Assembly: GCF_963678635.1 (NCBI RefSeq) | Contig: NC_087069.1 | Span: forward strand, 44,532,688 to 44,596,687 | Source: Symsagittifera roscoffensis | Taxonomy: Eukaryota > Xenacoelomorpha > Acoela > Convolutidae | Length of the DNA: 64,000 nucleotides | Reading direction: 5' to 3' | Part shown: one piece after another, positions 44,101 to 52,341 of the stretch | Layout of the letters: each line of letters begins with the position of its first letter | How positions within the stretch are numbered: the first letter of the stretch is position 1 | The notes under the pieces: model-generated | Told to the model about the DNA's origin: nothing | The model's database searches: none | Seen by the model: the letters and a program-made list of their open reading frames with translations, nothing else | Program-made: the position numbers and the translations under genes

Positions 44101-44445
44101 GCCTTGTTCGTGACAATCGGAGCGGAGAGTTTCGAGAAAGGACCGGCGATACTGCTCACCGATGGAATACAGAACCTGCGGCTAGATGGACTTCTGACAT
44201 TGATCGCAATTACCCACGGAAACTTGGGAGGAGTAATGAAACTGGCACGTTGTCCAGAGCAGATGAAAGAGAGAGTGAGGAACTTGGATATGAAGAAGTC
44301 CATGGACTCGTGGAACAAGGTAAGAGTCCTGAGACACACTCTTATCCAGTATCTCTTACAACAGAATCGCTTTGGAACGGGAGAAGACGAGACGATTGAA
44401 AGAGAGGAAGATGTTAGACGACATGTTGAAGGCTGCCGCTATTAA
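41197..44445 (+). CDS. Accessory ORF C: SGNH/GDSL hydrolase-domain protein (1,082 aa)
   Basis: Residues ~132-305 form an SGNH/GDSL esterase domain with all blocks present. Block I is LILGDSL (G138, D139, nucleophile S140), block II is AFGGATI (G160/G161), block III is VGTNDI (G187, N189, D190), and block V is DGIHFD (D283, H286). The catalytic triad would be S140-D283-H286, so it may remove acyl or acetyl groups from lipid or sugar. A region at ~592-715 repeats the layout with VVANSEF in place of GDS and FAGINDH as block III, and may be a second, inactive SGNH fold. The rest is helical with no motif I know; a hydrophobic helix at ~958-978 is too weak to call a membrane span. The ORF ends at TAA 44445. 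Protein-like sequence resumes in other frames up to 44636, so the original C-terminus is longer. Confidence 0.85.
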   Translation: MSQTTETRLPAETNRVTIPDPSDTLGDPVVEQTVRKLIETAGRLVANKNAPGSGVTAPYGTIDDTGRVQISQTVIRQGRKMPVKKVSRIIDVQKNNRLKYNFTGVPETDPRACFNRATWSPAVNLQQPPLGTSHLILGDSLVRVLSNLRTSWVTTVMAFGGATIAQLYRMVELMNPGKIPNVMILVGTNDICRGSDEQEALWESMMVCLFTTLWQKFSCAVLTVCTVPMNTRSLTASGRRHNDGVIRWNNILRNLASRNAGRMILMDIEHELRAMDQARLTTDGIHFDSMEGQAWLNRVFQERLDELEAELFDTGVLKEEGTVSDAVITTFVPPSLETRLGTVPAVTNYRQQSSSEPGRRTDVQDRLGEAPMRRTIHPRRRIGPVNPIEETAGTSRSDTISETTSTSREERPSRGSLMWSRSIPSPWHIYKDELMKLDLQRVSFIEDARRMLNGAMLSVSRLYSITGVDWLIAASINFSSTTALRFADLEALPSNNTMGPVNARPLQDVRLNHDEGNREERPGRFLTTRAPLGQHVKMFRQLTTPPGHVKERVYPKLVNQDGDAQRYGGLTAIKRDETIFSAYDKAEMRKAKIMVVANSEFVYTSKSLFWPDVIMLAAVDLDLLQSVSLAIGVQRQTDMNPITIVFAGINDHLHSRGFLSRLRDPTTAENAVWPAIKDILQSMGEVVDATKEGSFNKVALRVVFALCPGYAHLPDGLKFVYAIVALLSEGKYDVIISAPNRMIEMENLRSLKAELPAVWSDISNAMRGFKDHALHMLVLDEVLGLELSNFSRQLKLKPGIDDDHRVITAMSNDLWFRAMEVASEDTRRQNSLETRAHPEAMVLRTKPEANQWLHLNPRVAALGADAFQQGPVMITKIHAYLLKEVNLAENAGEKTAEFVNRMCQITLETFWTQEVKRQEGFERTDSMLEGLGAGWTASFLAKVYPKVSHYLIKEFLQAVVKVSIVELIALFVTIGAESFEKGPAILLTDGIQNLRLDGLLTLIAITHGNLGGVMKLARCPEQMKERVRNLDMKKSMDSWNKVRVLRHTLIQYLLQQNRFGTGEDETIEREEDVRRHVEGCRY

Positions 44446-44462
44446 CGGATCTGAGCTTGGCT

Positions 44463-44636
44463 ATGAGAACCGATCCCTTGGCGCTGATCAGAGGAGTCAC
44501 GGAGTTCGTGACAGTGATCTATGGACCAGCAGTCACGTTTGCGTTCCCTGACGTTAAAGTGGAAGCATATAGGAGGTCGGTGCTGCACCTGAACCTCATA
44601 TCGGCAGTGGTTGGTAGTACACTGAACAGCTCATGA
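44463..44636 (+). CDS. Out-of-frame C-terminal end of ORF C
   Basis: After the ORF C stop the coding-like signal shifts frame twice and continues as about 58 codons, beginning MRTDPLALIRGVTEF and ending VGSTLNSS before TGA (44634-44636). This TGA overlaps the ATG of the next ORF as ATGA (44633-44636). Such an overlap is common where a downstream ORF is reached by reinitiation. It also argues that this is the true original end of ORF C. Too short and broken to be a gene on its own. Confidence 0.55.
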   Translation: MRTDPLALIRGVTEFVTVIYGPAVTFAFPDVKVEAYRRSVLHLNLISAVVGSTLNSS

Positions 44637-46507
44637 GTGAAGATCTGTTATTTGCGAAAATATCGGAGCCACAGATGGCAGTCATCAATTTTGACGATCA
44701 CTTCCGTGACCGCATGGGAGAAGTAGAAAGAGGACACATCGAGGTGTTTCCAAAGCTTTGGAATCTGAGACCCTATGACAAAACGAATGGTGAAATAACC
44801 AGAGTACCTCGTCTCACTGCAGCATATCACAAAGTGAGAGAAGAGACGAAGGACTGGGGCGATTACAAGAAGCTACCGGAGGCAATCCCTGAATTCCCTC
44901 TGATAAGAAGGATGTTGCTCGGAGCAGTCTCCGTGGTACAAACTCCTAGGTTGAGAGCATTCGAAACCAATGAAAGGAGAGTAGGGAATTTCGTGGGAAC
45001 GATGGATTCATACTTCGTAGGGAGAAATGCCGCCGTGTTACAGTACACACGATTTGCATACACGGATCAAGCGACGAGAAGGCGAATAAGCAACGCCGCG
45101 ACTCCCAAGCCTGGAAGATTTGGTGAGGAATGGAAGGAATTAGGCTTAGCTCCGATGAGGATGAGAGGCAGGACCGAATTGCCTGAAGCCTCATTAATCC
45201 TGACCAGTGTGAAAAAGGAGATGAAAGTGGGAGGAATATTGCAGACGAGAACTTTCCTAGCACCCTTCGGCTGCGAAGAAATCAAAGTGGTCCATGGAGA
45301 AGAGGAAGATAAATCGGCCGGTACATTGCTCATACCGAGGTTCCAGGAAGAAGCCGACAATGACGAACAAGGACCATCGAGCTCGAACAAGGATAAGTCA
45401 GAAGGAGATGACGGACAGGGTGGAAGCTGTCAAACCGAAGAACCCATGCAACAAGATCAAGCTGGTGGGGAAGACGACAGGGCATCGACAGGAGGAACAT
45501 CCAGCCTGGATTTCAATATCTTCAGTGATCTTGAGAATAATGCAGACACGTTGGAAACGACTGAGCCAGCGGATGAAGGCATCTCGACACTGGAGCCTCC
45601 ATCAGCCTTTGTGGAAATGAAACGGAATTTGCCGGAGAGCAGCTCTCCTGGCAATTCAAGAAATAACGACCAGAGAATCCTCATGGAATCACCTCGGAGG
45701 AGAAGAATAGAGGCCTCAGCCAGAGTACCTTTCTTGGGAACGCTGCCCGAAGAAGAATGGGAAGTACATCACCGAGACCACGAGAGTAGGACGGGATGCA
45801 AGCTGGACAGAGTGGCATTTATGGAAGAAGTCTGGACCGTGGTGCAAAGCTATGGGACCCAGTCTATTCTAAAAACGGGTCTCAACCAACCCTTGATGAG
45901 AGAAGTACTTGACAAGCTTGATGAGTGTGAAGGGAGACTGAGTGAGTTGTTAATCGACTCAGCCACTGATGAGAGTGAAGCGAATTCTCCCATCAAGATG
46001 ACACCGCAGGACGATGAAGGAGAGGTGGTGTATCTGTCAAGAACCAGGAGAGGGACGATGCGATCAAAAATGATGATTGATAAAATCAATGCGATGAAAA
46101 TGAAGTTAGGCAGCAGAGTGATGCCGAGGAGAGTTGGAAAGACGAAGGTGGATTCAGAAATATCGATGAAAGCTGGTAACTCAGCTAAAAGGAAACGAGT
46201 TGAGAAGGTCATGGATTTGGGGCAAAGTGATTATCAATTGTCTGGCACAGATAGAATATTAACTGATATAGCGATGGTGCCACCCATTCTCATGGCGGCG
46301 ATAAAGTCAACCGGTCATAAATCCAAAAGGAGTGACCGCACTCTGACTGGAGCAACCTTAGAAATGGAAATACTCAGCCAATGGAGAGAGCAAAGTGAAA
46401 GACTTCAAGCCATCTCCCATGAATCATGGAAAGGGAAGTGTCGCAGGACAACTAACACCAGTGAAATACAACCGACTGACAGTGTCGGAGACTGTGTCGA
46501 TAGATGA
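44633..46507 (+). CDS. Accessory ORF D: large protein of unknown function, N-terminal part
   Basis: This is 624 codons, starting at an ATG that overlaps the end of ORF C. Residues 1-225 look globular (RRMLLGAVSVVQTPRLRAF). Residues ~225-330 are acidic, Ser/Gly/Gln-rich and probably disordered. Residues ~355-640 are mixed helical with basic clusters (SPRRRRIEA and NSAKRKRVEK) that resemble nuclear localisation signals. The last ~25 codons before TGA 46507 are out of frame. The protein-like reading moves to another frame at about 46430-46580 and then back to this frame as ORF E. D and E are therefore very likely one gene with two compensating indels. No domain recognised. Confidence 0.7.
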   Translation: MSEDLLFAKISEPQMAVINFDDHFRDRMGEVERGHIEVFPKLWNLRPYDKTNGEITRVPRLTAAYHKVREETKDWGDYKKLPEAIPEFPLIRRMLLGAVSVVQTPRLRAFETNERRVGNFVGTMDSYFVGRNAAVLQYTRFAYTDQATRRRISNAATPKPGRFGEEWKELGLAPMRMRGRTELPEASLILTSVKKEMKVGGILQTRTFLAPFGCEEIKVVHGEEEDKSAGTLLIPRFQEEADNDEQGPSSSNKDKSEGDDGQGGSCQTEEPMQQDQAGGEDDRASTGGTSSLDFNIFSDLENNADTLETTEPADEGISTLEPPSAFVEMKRNLPESSSPGNSRNNDQRILMESPRRRRIEASARVPFLGTLPEEEWEVHHRDHESRTGCKLDRVAFMEEVWTVVQSYGTQSILKTGLNQPLMREVLDKLDECEGRLSELLIDSATDESEANSPIKMTPQDDEGEVVYLSRTRRGTMRSKMMIDKINAMKMKLGSRVMPRRVGKTKVDSEISMKAGNSAKRKRVEKVMDLGQSDYQLSGTDRILTDIAMVPPILMAAIKSTGHKSKRSDRTLTGATLEMEILSQWREQSERLQAISHESWKGKCRRTTNTSEIQPTDSVGDCVDR

Positions 46508-46588
46508 ACCCACCGGTGGATACATGGAGATGTTAGAATACCGAAACTCGGCTAGAGGGTATGTGATGGCCTGGAAGACGAAAAAGCC

Positions 46589-47977
46589 ATGGAGGGTTAC
46601 CTGGAAACGATGTTGCAAGGCACCACCCTCAAGCAGAAGGCGTACGGGACTTTGGCGTCGTCTGACATACAGGCGGAAGCGATCGAGCAGTTAGTGAGCC
46701 TTCCATGGAAAGCAGTAGTGTTGAGGTATTTCGAAGAAGAAATGAGGACTACGCCAAGAATACATGCTCTCGTGGCAGTACCTTACGTAAGAACAGAGTT
46801 ACAACTCAGGTTCGCCTGGTGCATGATGGGACTGACTCGCGAAGAATATGATTCAGAAGAAAGGAAGAGATCAAAAGAGGAAAAGGTTTTCCTTATGACG
46901 AATCTGAGGGATCTGATAGTCCAGGAGGGAACAGCAGTAGCGTGTGCGAAGCGGAGAGACGCTCTCTGTTTCATTCGATTCCTGATAGAGCAGATTTCAG
47001 TACCTGCATTAAACAATTGTGTTAAAATGTTGAGGGAAGGCGATGAGCGAACGAAAGCCTTATTCTTGCTAGCACTGCTGGATATGCAGCAAAGTAAACC
47101 GATGAGGGTGAACATGAAAGAACCTGAGGAGTTGGAACCCATGAAAAAGATAGACGAAATCAGGAAATTCTCAAACAAGGAGCTGAGACTCACTAAAGAA
47201 TCTATGAGAGCATTGCCGAAACCCAGTGAATACTGTGGACCGATCAAGAAGAAATTGTATGGCTACGTATCCGGGATCATAGGGATCGCGTACAATCCTT
47301 TCCTGAGTGAAGACATACGCGATTGCTCCTTCGATTATGAGCAGGCGGTGTTGCTAAGATTCTGGACGTCCAGAATTGTAACGATTAAGAGCATTAACAA
47401 TCCACAGGCCAAATTGGGACTGGTCTTGGAAGAAGAGGTGACTGCACCTTCAGTACCAAAATCCGACAAAAAAGTGGAGTTTGTGTTGGGATTCTCAGAT
47501 GAATTATTGAGAACGAGCTTGATGACAGTGTGGGAATTGATGAGGCCATCATGGTGTCCTAGTCCCAACGCTGACTCAATACTACGGGTGACACAAGACG
47601 TGCAGAGGGAACTGAATGCAGACTGTAACCTGCGTGATCTCAACATCATATATAATGTGATGATAACAGCCTCTAAGAGCAACGGAGAAGATAAAGTGGA
47701 GTTGCCTGGCTGGGGACCAGAAGACTGGGTCAAACCTGGTAGCTGTCTGGCGGAAGTCTGTGGACTGGAGGGTCACGTTTGTGGAGGTCTGGACTGTGTG
47801 AGGACCCTGGAGAAACAACACAAGCAATTGACGGTATTGTTTGGAAATGTAGTGATGAAAGCTAGAACAGAAACGGAACTGGTAGCAGATTGCCATGGAG
47901 GAACCGATGTGAATCTAGTGACTGCACTAGGATTCTACAGCATGTTTGGTTCTTTAGAGTCATTATTGTTGGAGTGA
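46589..47977 (+). CDS. Accessory ORF E: continuation of ORF D, helical protein
   Basis: This is a 462-codon frame, the same as ORF D, reached through a short bridge in another frame. The product is almost all helix, with LRYFEEEMRTTPRIHALVA and FAWCMMGLTREEY. A Cys-rich patch lies near residues 388-402 (CGLEGHVCGGLDC). It ends at TGA (47975-47977); the coding signal then jumps to the ORF F frame near 47945-47975. The amino-acid composition, codon use and GC level match ORFs C and D and differ from the AT-rich surroundings, which supports real past coding. I cannot assign a function. Confidence 0.7.
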   Translation: MEGYLETMLQGTTLKQKAYGTLASSDIQAEAIEQLVSLPWKAVVLRYFEEEMRTTPRIHALVAVPYVRTELQLRFAWCMMGLTREEYDSEERKRSKEEKVFLMTNLRDLIVQEGTAVACAKRRDALCFIRFLIEQISVPALNNCVKMLREGDERTKALFLLALLDMQQSKPMRVNMKEPEELEPMKKIDEIRKFSNKELRLTKESMRALPKPSEYCGPIKKKLYGYVSGIIGIAYNPFLSEDIRDCSFDYEQAVLLRFWTSRIVTIKSINNPQAKLGLVLEEEVTAPSVPKSDKKVEFVLGFSDELLRTSLMTVWELMRPSWCPSPNADSILRVTQDVQRELNADCNLRDLNIIYNVMITASKSNGEDKVELPGWGPEDWVKPGSCLAEVCGLEGHVCGGLDCVRTLEKQHKQLTVLFGNVVMKARTETELVADCHGGTDVNLVTALGFYSMFGSLESLLLE

Positions 47978-48804
47978 TGATGGAAGTGGAACCATTGCTG
48001 GAAGCTTCGGGAAAACGTAATTGGAGGAGCATCATGTTGACGCATGACGAGTTTCCTTGCCACTGCTTGCTGCAGACCTGGTGGTATCCCAAGCGTAGTA
48101 ATCTGATGTTGATCTGGGACTCTGGAGAGCTGCTCTCCATGGGTTTACCAGATTCATCACAGCCCGTAACAATAGTGATAGTGGGAGTTATGATGGCAAT
48201 ACGATGGCTGGAAGCTCATGTGAGAGAGAATAATAGACAGGAGGCACCGACGAGAGAACAGTTGCGGAAGATAGATTGTCTAAAAGATTTAGATCTTTTT
48301 GAGACAAAGTGCAAAATTCTAAACATTCCGATGGAAGTGAAGAAGATATGGGCAAGGAAACGATTGATGCCATGGTTCAGAGTTAACATGACTGCATGGT
48401 TGTACGAGTATGCCAAAAAGCATATGTCGAAGCACGGCAGGGTGTACAGTGAATATCAGCTGGACATTGGAGCAGGAGCTTTCAAGCGAGCTCTCGTGAC
48501 TCATCGGAATGCAGTGACCACCGCTGTGAAAAGAATTTCCAGGACGAGTGAACGTAGTGGAAAGGAGAAGGCAGAGATGCTGAAAGAAGATTTGGAGAGA
48601 AACGTGACGTTGTGTCTCCACAACAGCTTCTGCAGGAACAGAGAATCTAACGTGGATCCCCTACCTTGTTGTAAACAGAGGGTGGAAGAGCAGAAGTGTT
48701 GGAGGACGGCTTCCAGCAGCGTCAGGATAGCTAACGACGTGTTACATGATACAGAGACTGAGAGTGCAGAGTCAGTATCACAGGAGGAAGAAATGGAACA
48801 TTGA
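47890..48804 (+). CDS. Accessory ORF F: last segment of the accessory protein
   Basis: The frame is open from 47890, but the true segment probably starts near 47950 (IIVGVMMEVEPLLEASG), continuing ORF E after a frameshift. A related phrase (IVIVGVMMAIRW) recurs about 70 residues later. The middle is basic and helical. The end has scattered Cys (LPCCKQRVEEQKC) and an acidic tail (SVSQEEEMEH) before TGA 48804. It is the last ORF before the 3' untranslated region. If D, E and F were one gene, the product would be near 1,390 residues. No known domain. Confidence 0.65.
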   Translation: MPWRNRCESSDCTRILQHVWFFRVIIVGVMMEVEPLLEASGKRNWRSIMLTHDEFPCHCLLQTWWYPKRSNLMLIWDSGELLSMGLPDSSQPVTIVIVGVMMAIRWLEAHVRENNRQEAPTREQLRKIDCLKDLDLFETKCKILNIPMEVKKIWARKRLMPWFRVNMTAWLYEYAKKHMSKHGRVYSEYQLDIGAGAFKRALVTHRNAVTTAVKRISRTSERSGKEKAEMLKEDLERNVTLCLHNSFCRNRESNVDPLPCCKQRVEEQKCWRTASSSVRIANDVLHDTETESAESVSQEEEMEH

Positions 48805-49611
48805 CGGATGACCGAAAAACAAGATGAAAAGAGAGATGAAATTAGAAGAATTTAGAACTTTTAGAACTTCTAAACGACGAAAAAAGAAGAAAACAAAGGA
48901 GTGATGAAGAAAAGTTAAAACTCAGAATTGTTTATGTGTGTGAAAAACTCAAGTGAGAAACCAAGCAACCAAGTTGTAATTGAAAACTGAAACATTAAGT
49001 TGAGTTTTGAAATTGTTGCATTTATAAATTTGCATTTTGATTTTAGTTGAAGTGGCTTTAGAGACACTCACTTACTATTTATTTAGAAAGGCTTAAGTGA
49101 AGGAGTATATTTAAATCTTCCAGCCTGCATGACTGTTTTTAACCAGCTAGGAGAACTGATCACTTTGTGGTGACATGGAAGGCTTGAGTAATCTCTCGAA
49201 GAGGGAGATTGTTTCATTGTTCTTTCTAACCACAGAGTTTCTTAGTTTTAATATTCAGGATAATAACAAGCAAGATTTCCGAAGGGAAGAAGCATAGTAG
49301 GATAATTTTAGCTTGTTGGTTGGCAGGACTGTCCTGCAAGCCAACACCTTTTAAATCTAAGAGAAAAAGTTTTAATCGGGACATTGACACTGGAAGTCAG
49401 AAAATATGTTTTTATCTTAGGTCATAGCCTCAATGTGCAGATTAATGAAAGAATTTGAAGGCTATAGTGATGTGGTATGATGCCAATTATATTCTGCAGT
49501 GGGTCAATGTGACGTGGATAAAAGTAATTTCGTGCATTTTGTAAATTCTGTTCGATGACACTGTTTCTATTTTACGAGCATTGCGTGATTCAATGAGGAC
49601 ATTGACCGGAC
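48805..49611 (+). other. 3' untranslated region of the retroelement
   Basis: About 0.8 kb of AT-rich sequence with stops in all frames on the plus strand lies between the last ORF and the purine tract. It starts with an A-rich stretch (AAAAAAGAAGAAAACAAAGG) and contains a short inverted repeat, GGCAGGACTGTCCTGC, at 49323-49338. A minus-strand open frame reaching into the LTR (49487-49831) appears accidental. No gene is seen. Confidence 0.7.
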
Positions 49612-49622
49612 TGTCCGGGGAG
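49612..49622 (+). promoter_or_regulatory. Candidate polypurine tract for plus-strand priming
   Basis: TGTCCGGGGAG ends two bases before the 3' LTR. The purine core GGGGAG is short but in the standard place for the RNase H-resistant primer. The full 11-mer also occurs three times inside pol at 66-bp spacing and once with a mismatch at 39423-39435, which is unusual for a primer site. Confidence 0.6.
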
Positions 49623-49624
49623 TA

Positions 49625-50544
49625 TGTGACATTCGACCAGAATGGCCAAAATGCAATCTCTGCAGAATTCGAATTTTTAGCAGCGAGCCTTCCGGATTGG
49701 TGATTATTAAGAACTAAGAACGTTATTGGAACGATTGACCAAACGGTGAGGGCTAGAATATTCTGGTATTTTAACATTTCAAAATTTCGAATTATGACGT
49801 CATATTTCTGAGAAACGTCAGAAACGGCCATTTTGGCTAAAACGAGAAAGAAGAACAGAACAACATTAGTTGCGCGGACGATAAGGACTAAAATCGTGAA
49901 AAAGAACCATAGCCGATTGCAGAAATCGCAGTGAACACTCCGGGTTGCAACTATTGTGTCGCTACAATAGTTGAAAGGCCGTTGCAGACAACGGTGAAGG
50001 GTGGAGGACAGCCTTCCGGATTAAGAAGAAGTCAAGATTAGCGAGCTTGATCCATCGGATTTGTCAATCCGGAGGGGTAAATGAACTGAAACTTTTATCC
50101 TGTTACATAAACTTTTAGCTTCCTGTCATGTCCTGACTTGAATTTAATTAACATCTACATTCATTTTGATAAGGATGAGAAGCTAGGGGTTGGGGGAAAG
50201 GGTTGATCCATCTTCGATGGAGATGATGATTTTTATCTACTGAACAAAAACAATAGTAATATAATAAGTAGTAGCCCTGTTTTTAGGAGTGACCTCGTGG
50301 TCTGGGGATACTGAGACCCAGCCATGAGCTCACTATTTCTGCATGTAATCTAGTTAATTTGAGTGTTTTGACCGAAGCCGAAAGCAGTAACGTTTTTGTC
50401 GACCCGATGTTAGAAAGACCACCGAAAAGTACTGGCTTGGTAGAGACGGTGAAAAGCATGCAAAGCTCTGTTTAGACGTTAGCCAGTCGTCTTAAGACTT
50501 AGTTTTGTCTTCCGTCGATATGTATCTTCCGGGCGAATGTTACA
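49625..50544 (+). repeat. 3' long terminal repeat (920 bp)
   Basis: It has the same length and ends (TGTGACA to TGTTACA) as the 5' LTR, at a constant offset of 23,017 bp, with about 14 substitutions. Examples are CTGGTATT for CTGCTATT and AGGGGTTGG for AGGAGTTGG. The CRE octamer is kept at 49795-49802. It provides the 3' end of the transcript. Confidence 0.95.
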
Positions 50545-50668
50545 AATGTTTGTTGTACAATTTTTATATATGAAAAAACGTCTATGAAACTAAAGAGTCT
50601 ATGAAACTAAAAAATTGTAGGACAAGCATTTTTTCATTTATGGAATTTGTAGGATAAGCATTTTTGAT
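50545..50668. repeat. Right part of the split minisatellite, plus inverted units
   Basis: Positions 50545-50572 complete the 32-bp unit cut at 26607. The left side ends AAAAAAT and the right side starts AATGTTTG, so AAT is doubled (AAAT if the last LTR base is counted as host), the likely target-site duplication. From about 50615 the same unit appears inverted (TTGTAGGACAAGCATTTTTTC, and again near 50646). The host locus was therefore a palindrome-like arrangement of these units. Confidence 0.75.
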
Positions 50669-50819
50669 CAAATCACGCTAAGATACAGTTGAAATACTAT
50701 CTACAATTTAAAAAAAGTGCTTAACCGTTCTCAAATCGAGCAATATTTTTTTTCGATGTCTTGACCATAAACAATGTGAGCGACTTTTTTCAAATGCTCG
50801 AGCAAATATGTAAAATTTG

Positions 50820-51236
50820 AGCAATTTGAGCGGTTTTTATAGACAATTACGCTTAAAATCTTGCTTCAAAATGAGCGGTTTGAGCGGTTTTTGAACGGTT
50901 TATCTAAAAAAACCGCTCAAAAACCGCAAGATTTGAGCGGTTTGAGCGGTTTTTTTAGACAATTACGCTCAAAATCTTGCTATAAAATGAGCGGTTTGAG
51001 CGGTTTTTGAACGGTTTATCTAAAAAAACCGCTCAAAAACCGCGCAAGATTTGAACGGTTTTGAGCGGTTTATCTAAAAAAAAAAACGCTCAAAAACCGC
51101 GCAAGATTTAAGCAGTTTTTGAGCGGTTTTTTCAGATAAACCGCTCAAAACCGTTCAAACCGCTCATTTTGAAGCAAGATTTTGGCGTAATTGTCTAAAA
51201 AAACCGCTCAAACCGCTCAAATCTTGCTTTAAATTA
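50820..51236. repeat. Fold-back of GAGCGGTTT / AACCGCTC repeats
   Basis: The arm at 50841-50905 (starting AGACAATTACGC) is the near-perfect reverse complement of 51134-51196 (ending GTAATTGTCT), so the strand can form a long hairpin. Inside are many short direct and inverted copies of GAGCGGTTT and AACCGCTCAAA, and a direct copy of the left arm about 117 bp on (near 50958). This looks like a fold-back or palindromic non-autonomous element. No ORF or target duplication was identified. Confidence 0.8.
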
Positions 51237-52341
51237 GGTGAAAAATCTCGACTCGGGATCTGAAGTTACTCTATGAGAATAACCAAATAGGTCGTAACTC
51301 AACTAGCACAAAACACTGAATTTTTGTGTCAAAAAAACAAAATCAACAAAAAAGTAGATAATAGGTGAAATTAATTTTTAGACATGGACCATTAGAAGAA
51401 AACAAACCATACTGATCATAGGAACAATTGTTATACAGGAATCCTTAGAAATTGATATTCTTTCATCCCAACGTATGAAACCCACCCAATCAAAATCTCG
51501 GGTTATAATACATTTTACAAAATTGGGTTGAACAAGGTCCGTGTGTGCAGTTCAGAAGAAACCTGAATCGCATGCCTTCCCTCAGTTACTGTAGGGTAAA
51601 AATGCAGAAATTTGGTTCATGCTTCACTGCACATGTTTCTCCTTTTTTATATTGTTTTAGTTGTTTTTTAATAAATGCCATAAAATAATTAGTTTTAAAA
51701 ACCTGAAAAAAGAAATGAAAACGTTTTTTTTGCTTTTTGCGTGGCGTTCTTTATTTTATTAAAAAAACAGGGTTTTTTTTATTTCCCGAACCTTGCATTT
51801 TTCTTTAACATATCTCAATTACTAATTTATTGTACATATAAGCTTATGAGCAAAGTCTTCTTCATAGGTCCCACATTTCTCATTTGATTATATCTCTAAA
51901 AAAATTGTAAAACAACAAAACTACAAAAACGAGACAAAAAAACTGCGCAAATATCACTGACCTTTCCGACCATATTCATAAAAAATAACAAGGACAAACT
52001 AGAATAAAAACACATAAAAACACAATGTTCAATTAAATAAAAAATGCGAAATATATTTGGAGTAATTAGAACTTTTTTCAAAAAAATTGCAACACTCGGG
52101 GAATGAAATGAAATAAAGGATTTCAATAGATTAGGTATTACTACAAAAATTAGACAACTTATAAAAACTGCGTTATAAAGCACTCTGTAAACATCATTAC
52201 AATGTATCATGTTTTTGTATCATACTCATATAAAATATCTAGATTTTATGTAAATATTTGCCATCTCATAGTTATGTATTATAATTCAGAATCTTAACTG
52301 ATATCATATGTATGTATGGTAAGTAGTGTATAACTTAATCT
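51237..52341. other. AT-rich stretch without a recognisable gene
   Basis: About 1.1 kb of highly AT-rich sequence. The longest open frame (minus strand, 51896-52210, 104 codons) is built from Phe, Leu, Ile and Ser codons as expected from AT-rich DNA and resembles no family I know. No repeat motif, RNA gene or transposon end stands out, apart from a short stretch before 52342 that shares GTGTATAACTTAATC with the polymerase repeat boundary. Confidence 0.55.

Larger units (their letters stand above)
26608..50544 (+). mobile_element. Giant (23.9-kb) Ty3/gypsy-type LTR retrotransposon with an accessory gene module
   Basis: Two 920-bp direct repeats in the same orientation bound 23,937 bp. They start TGTGACA and end TGTTACA. 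Between them lie a candidate primer-binding site, gag, and pol in the Ty3/gypsy order (protease, RT, RNase H, integrase). A further ~8.4 kb of open sequence follows, then a purine tract next to the 3' LTR. Ty3/gypsy elements are usually about 5-10 kb, so this one is more than twice normal size. The extra length comes from a 3.1-kb leader, a long acidic Pol tail and the accessory ORFs at 40438-48804. The copy is broken: I count about eight in-frame stops and about ten frameshifts. The LTRs differ at about 14 of 920 positions with no indel by hand alignment, so insertion is old enough for drift but not ancient. Confidence 0.95.

Noticed and set aside
30646-47896. Antisense and alternate-frame ORFs over gag-pol and the accessory genes
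   Set aside because: They shadow the plus-strand coding frames and show no domain; the plus-strand frames carry all recognisable motifs.
40438-48804. Accessory genes as a retroviral envelope
   Set aside because: No signal peptide, no furin-type site with fusion peptide and no clear transmembrane anchor could be seen; the only recognised domain is the SGNH hydrolase.
51896-52210. 104-codon hydrophobic minus-strand ORF as a membrane protein
   Set aside because: Composition is what AT-rich random sequence gives; no conserved feature or neighbour supports it.
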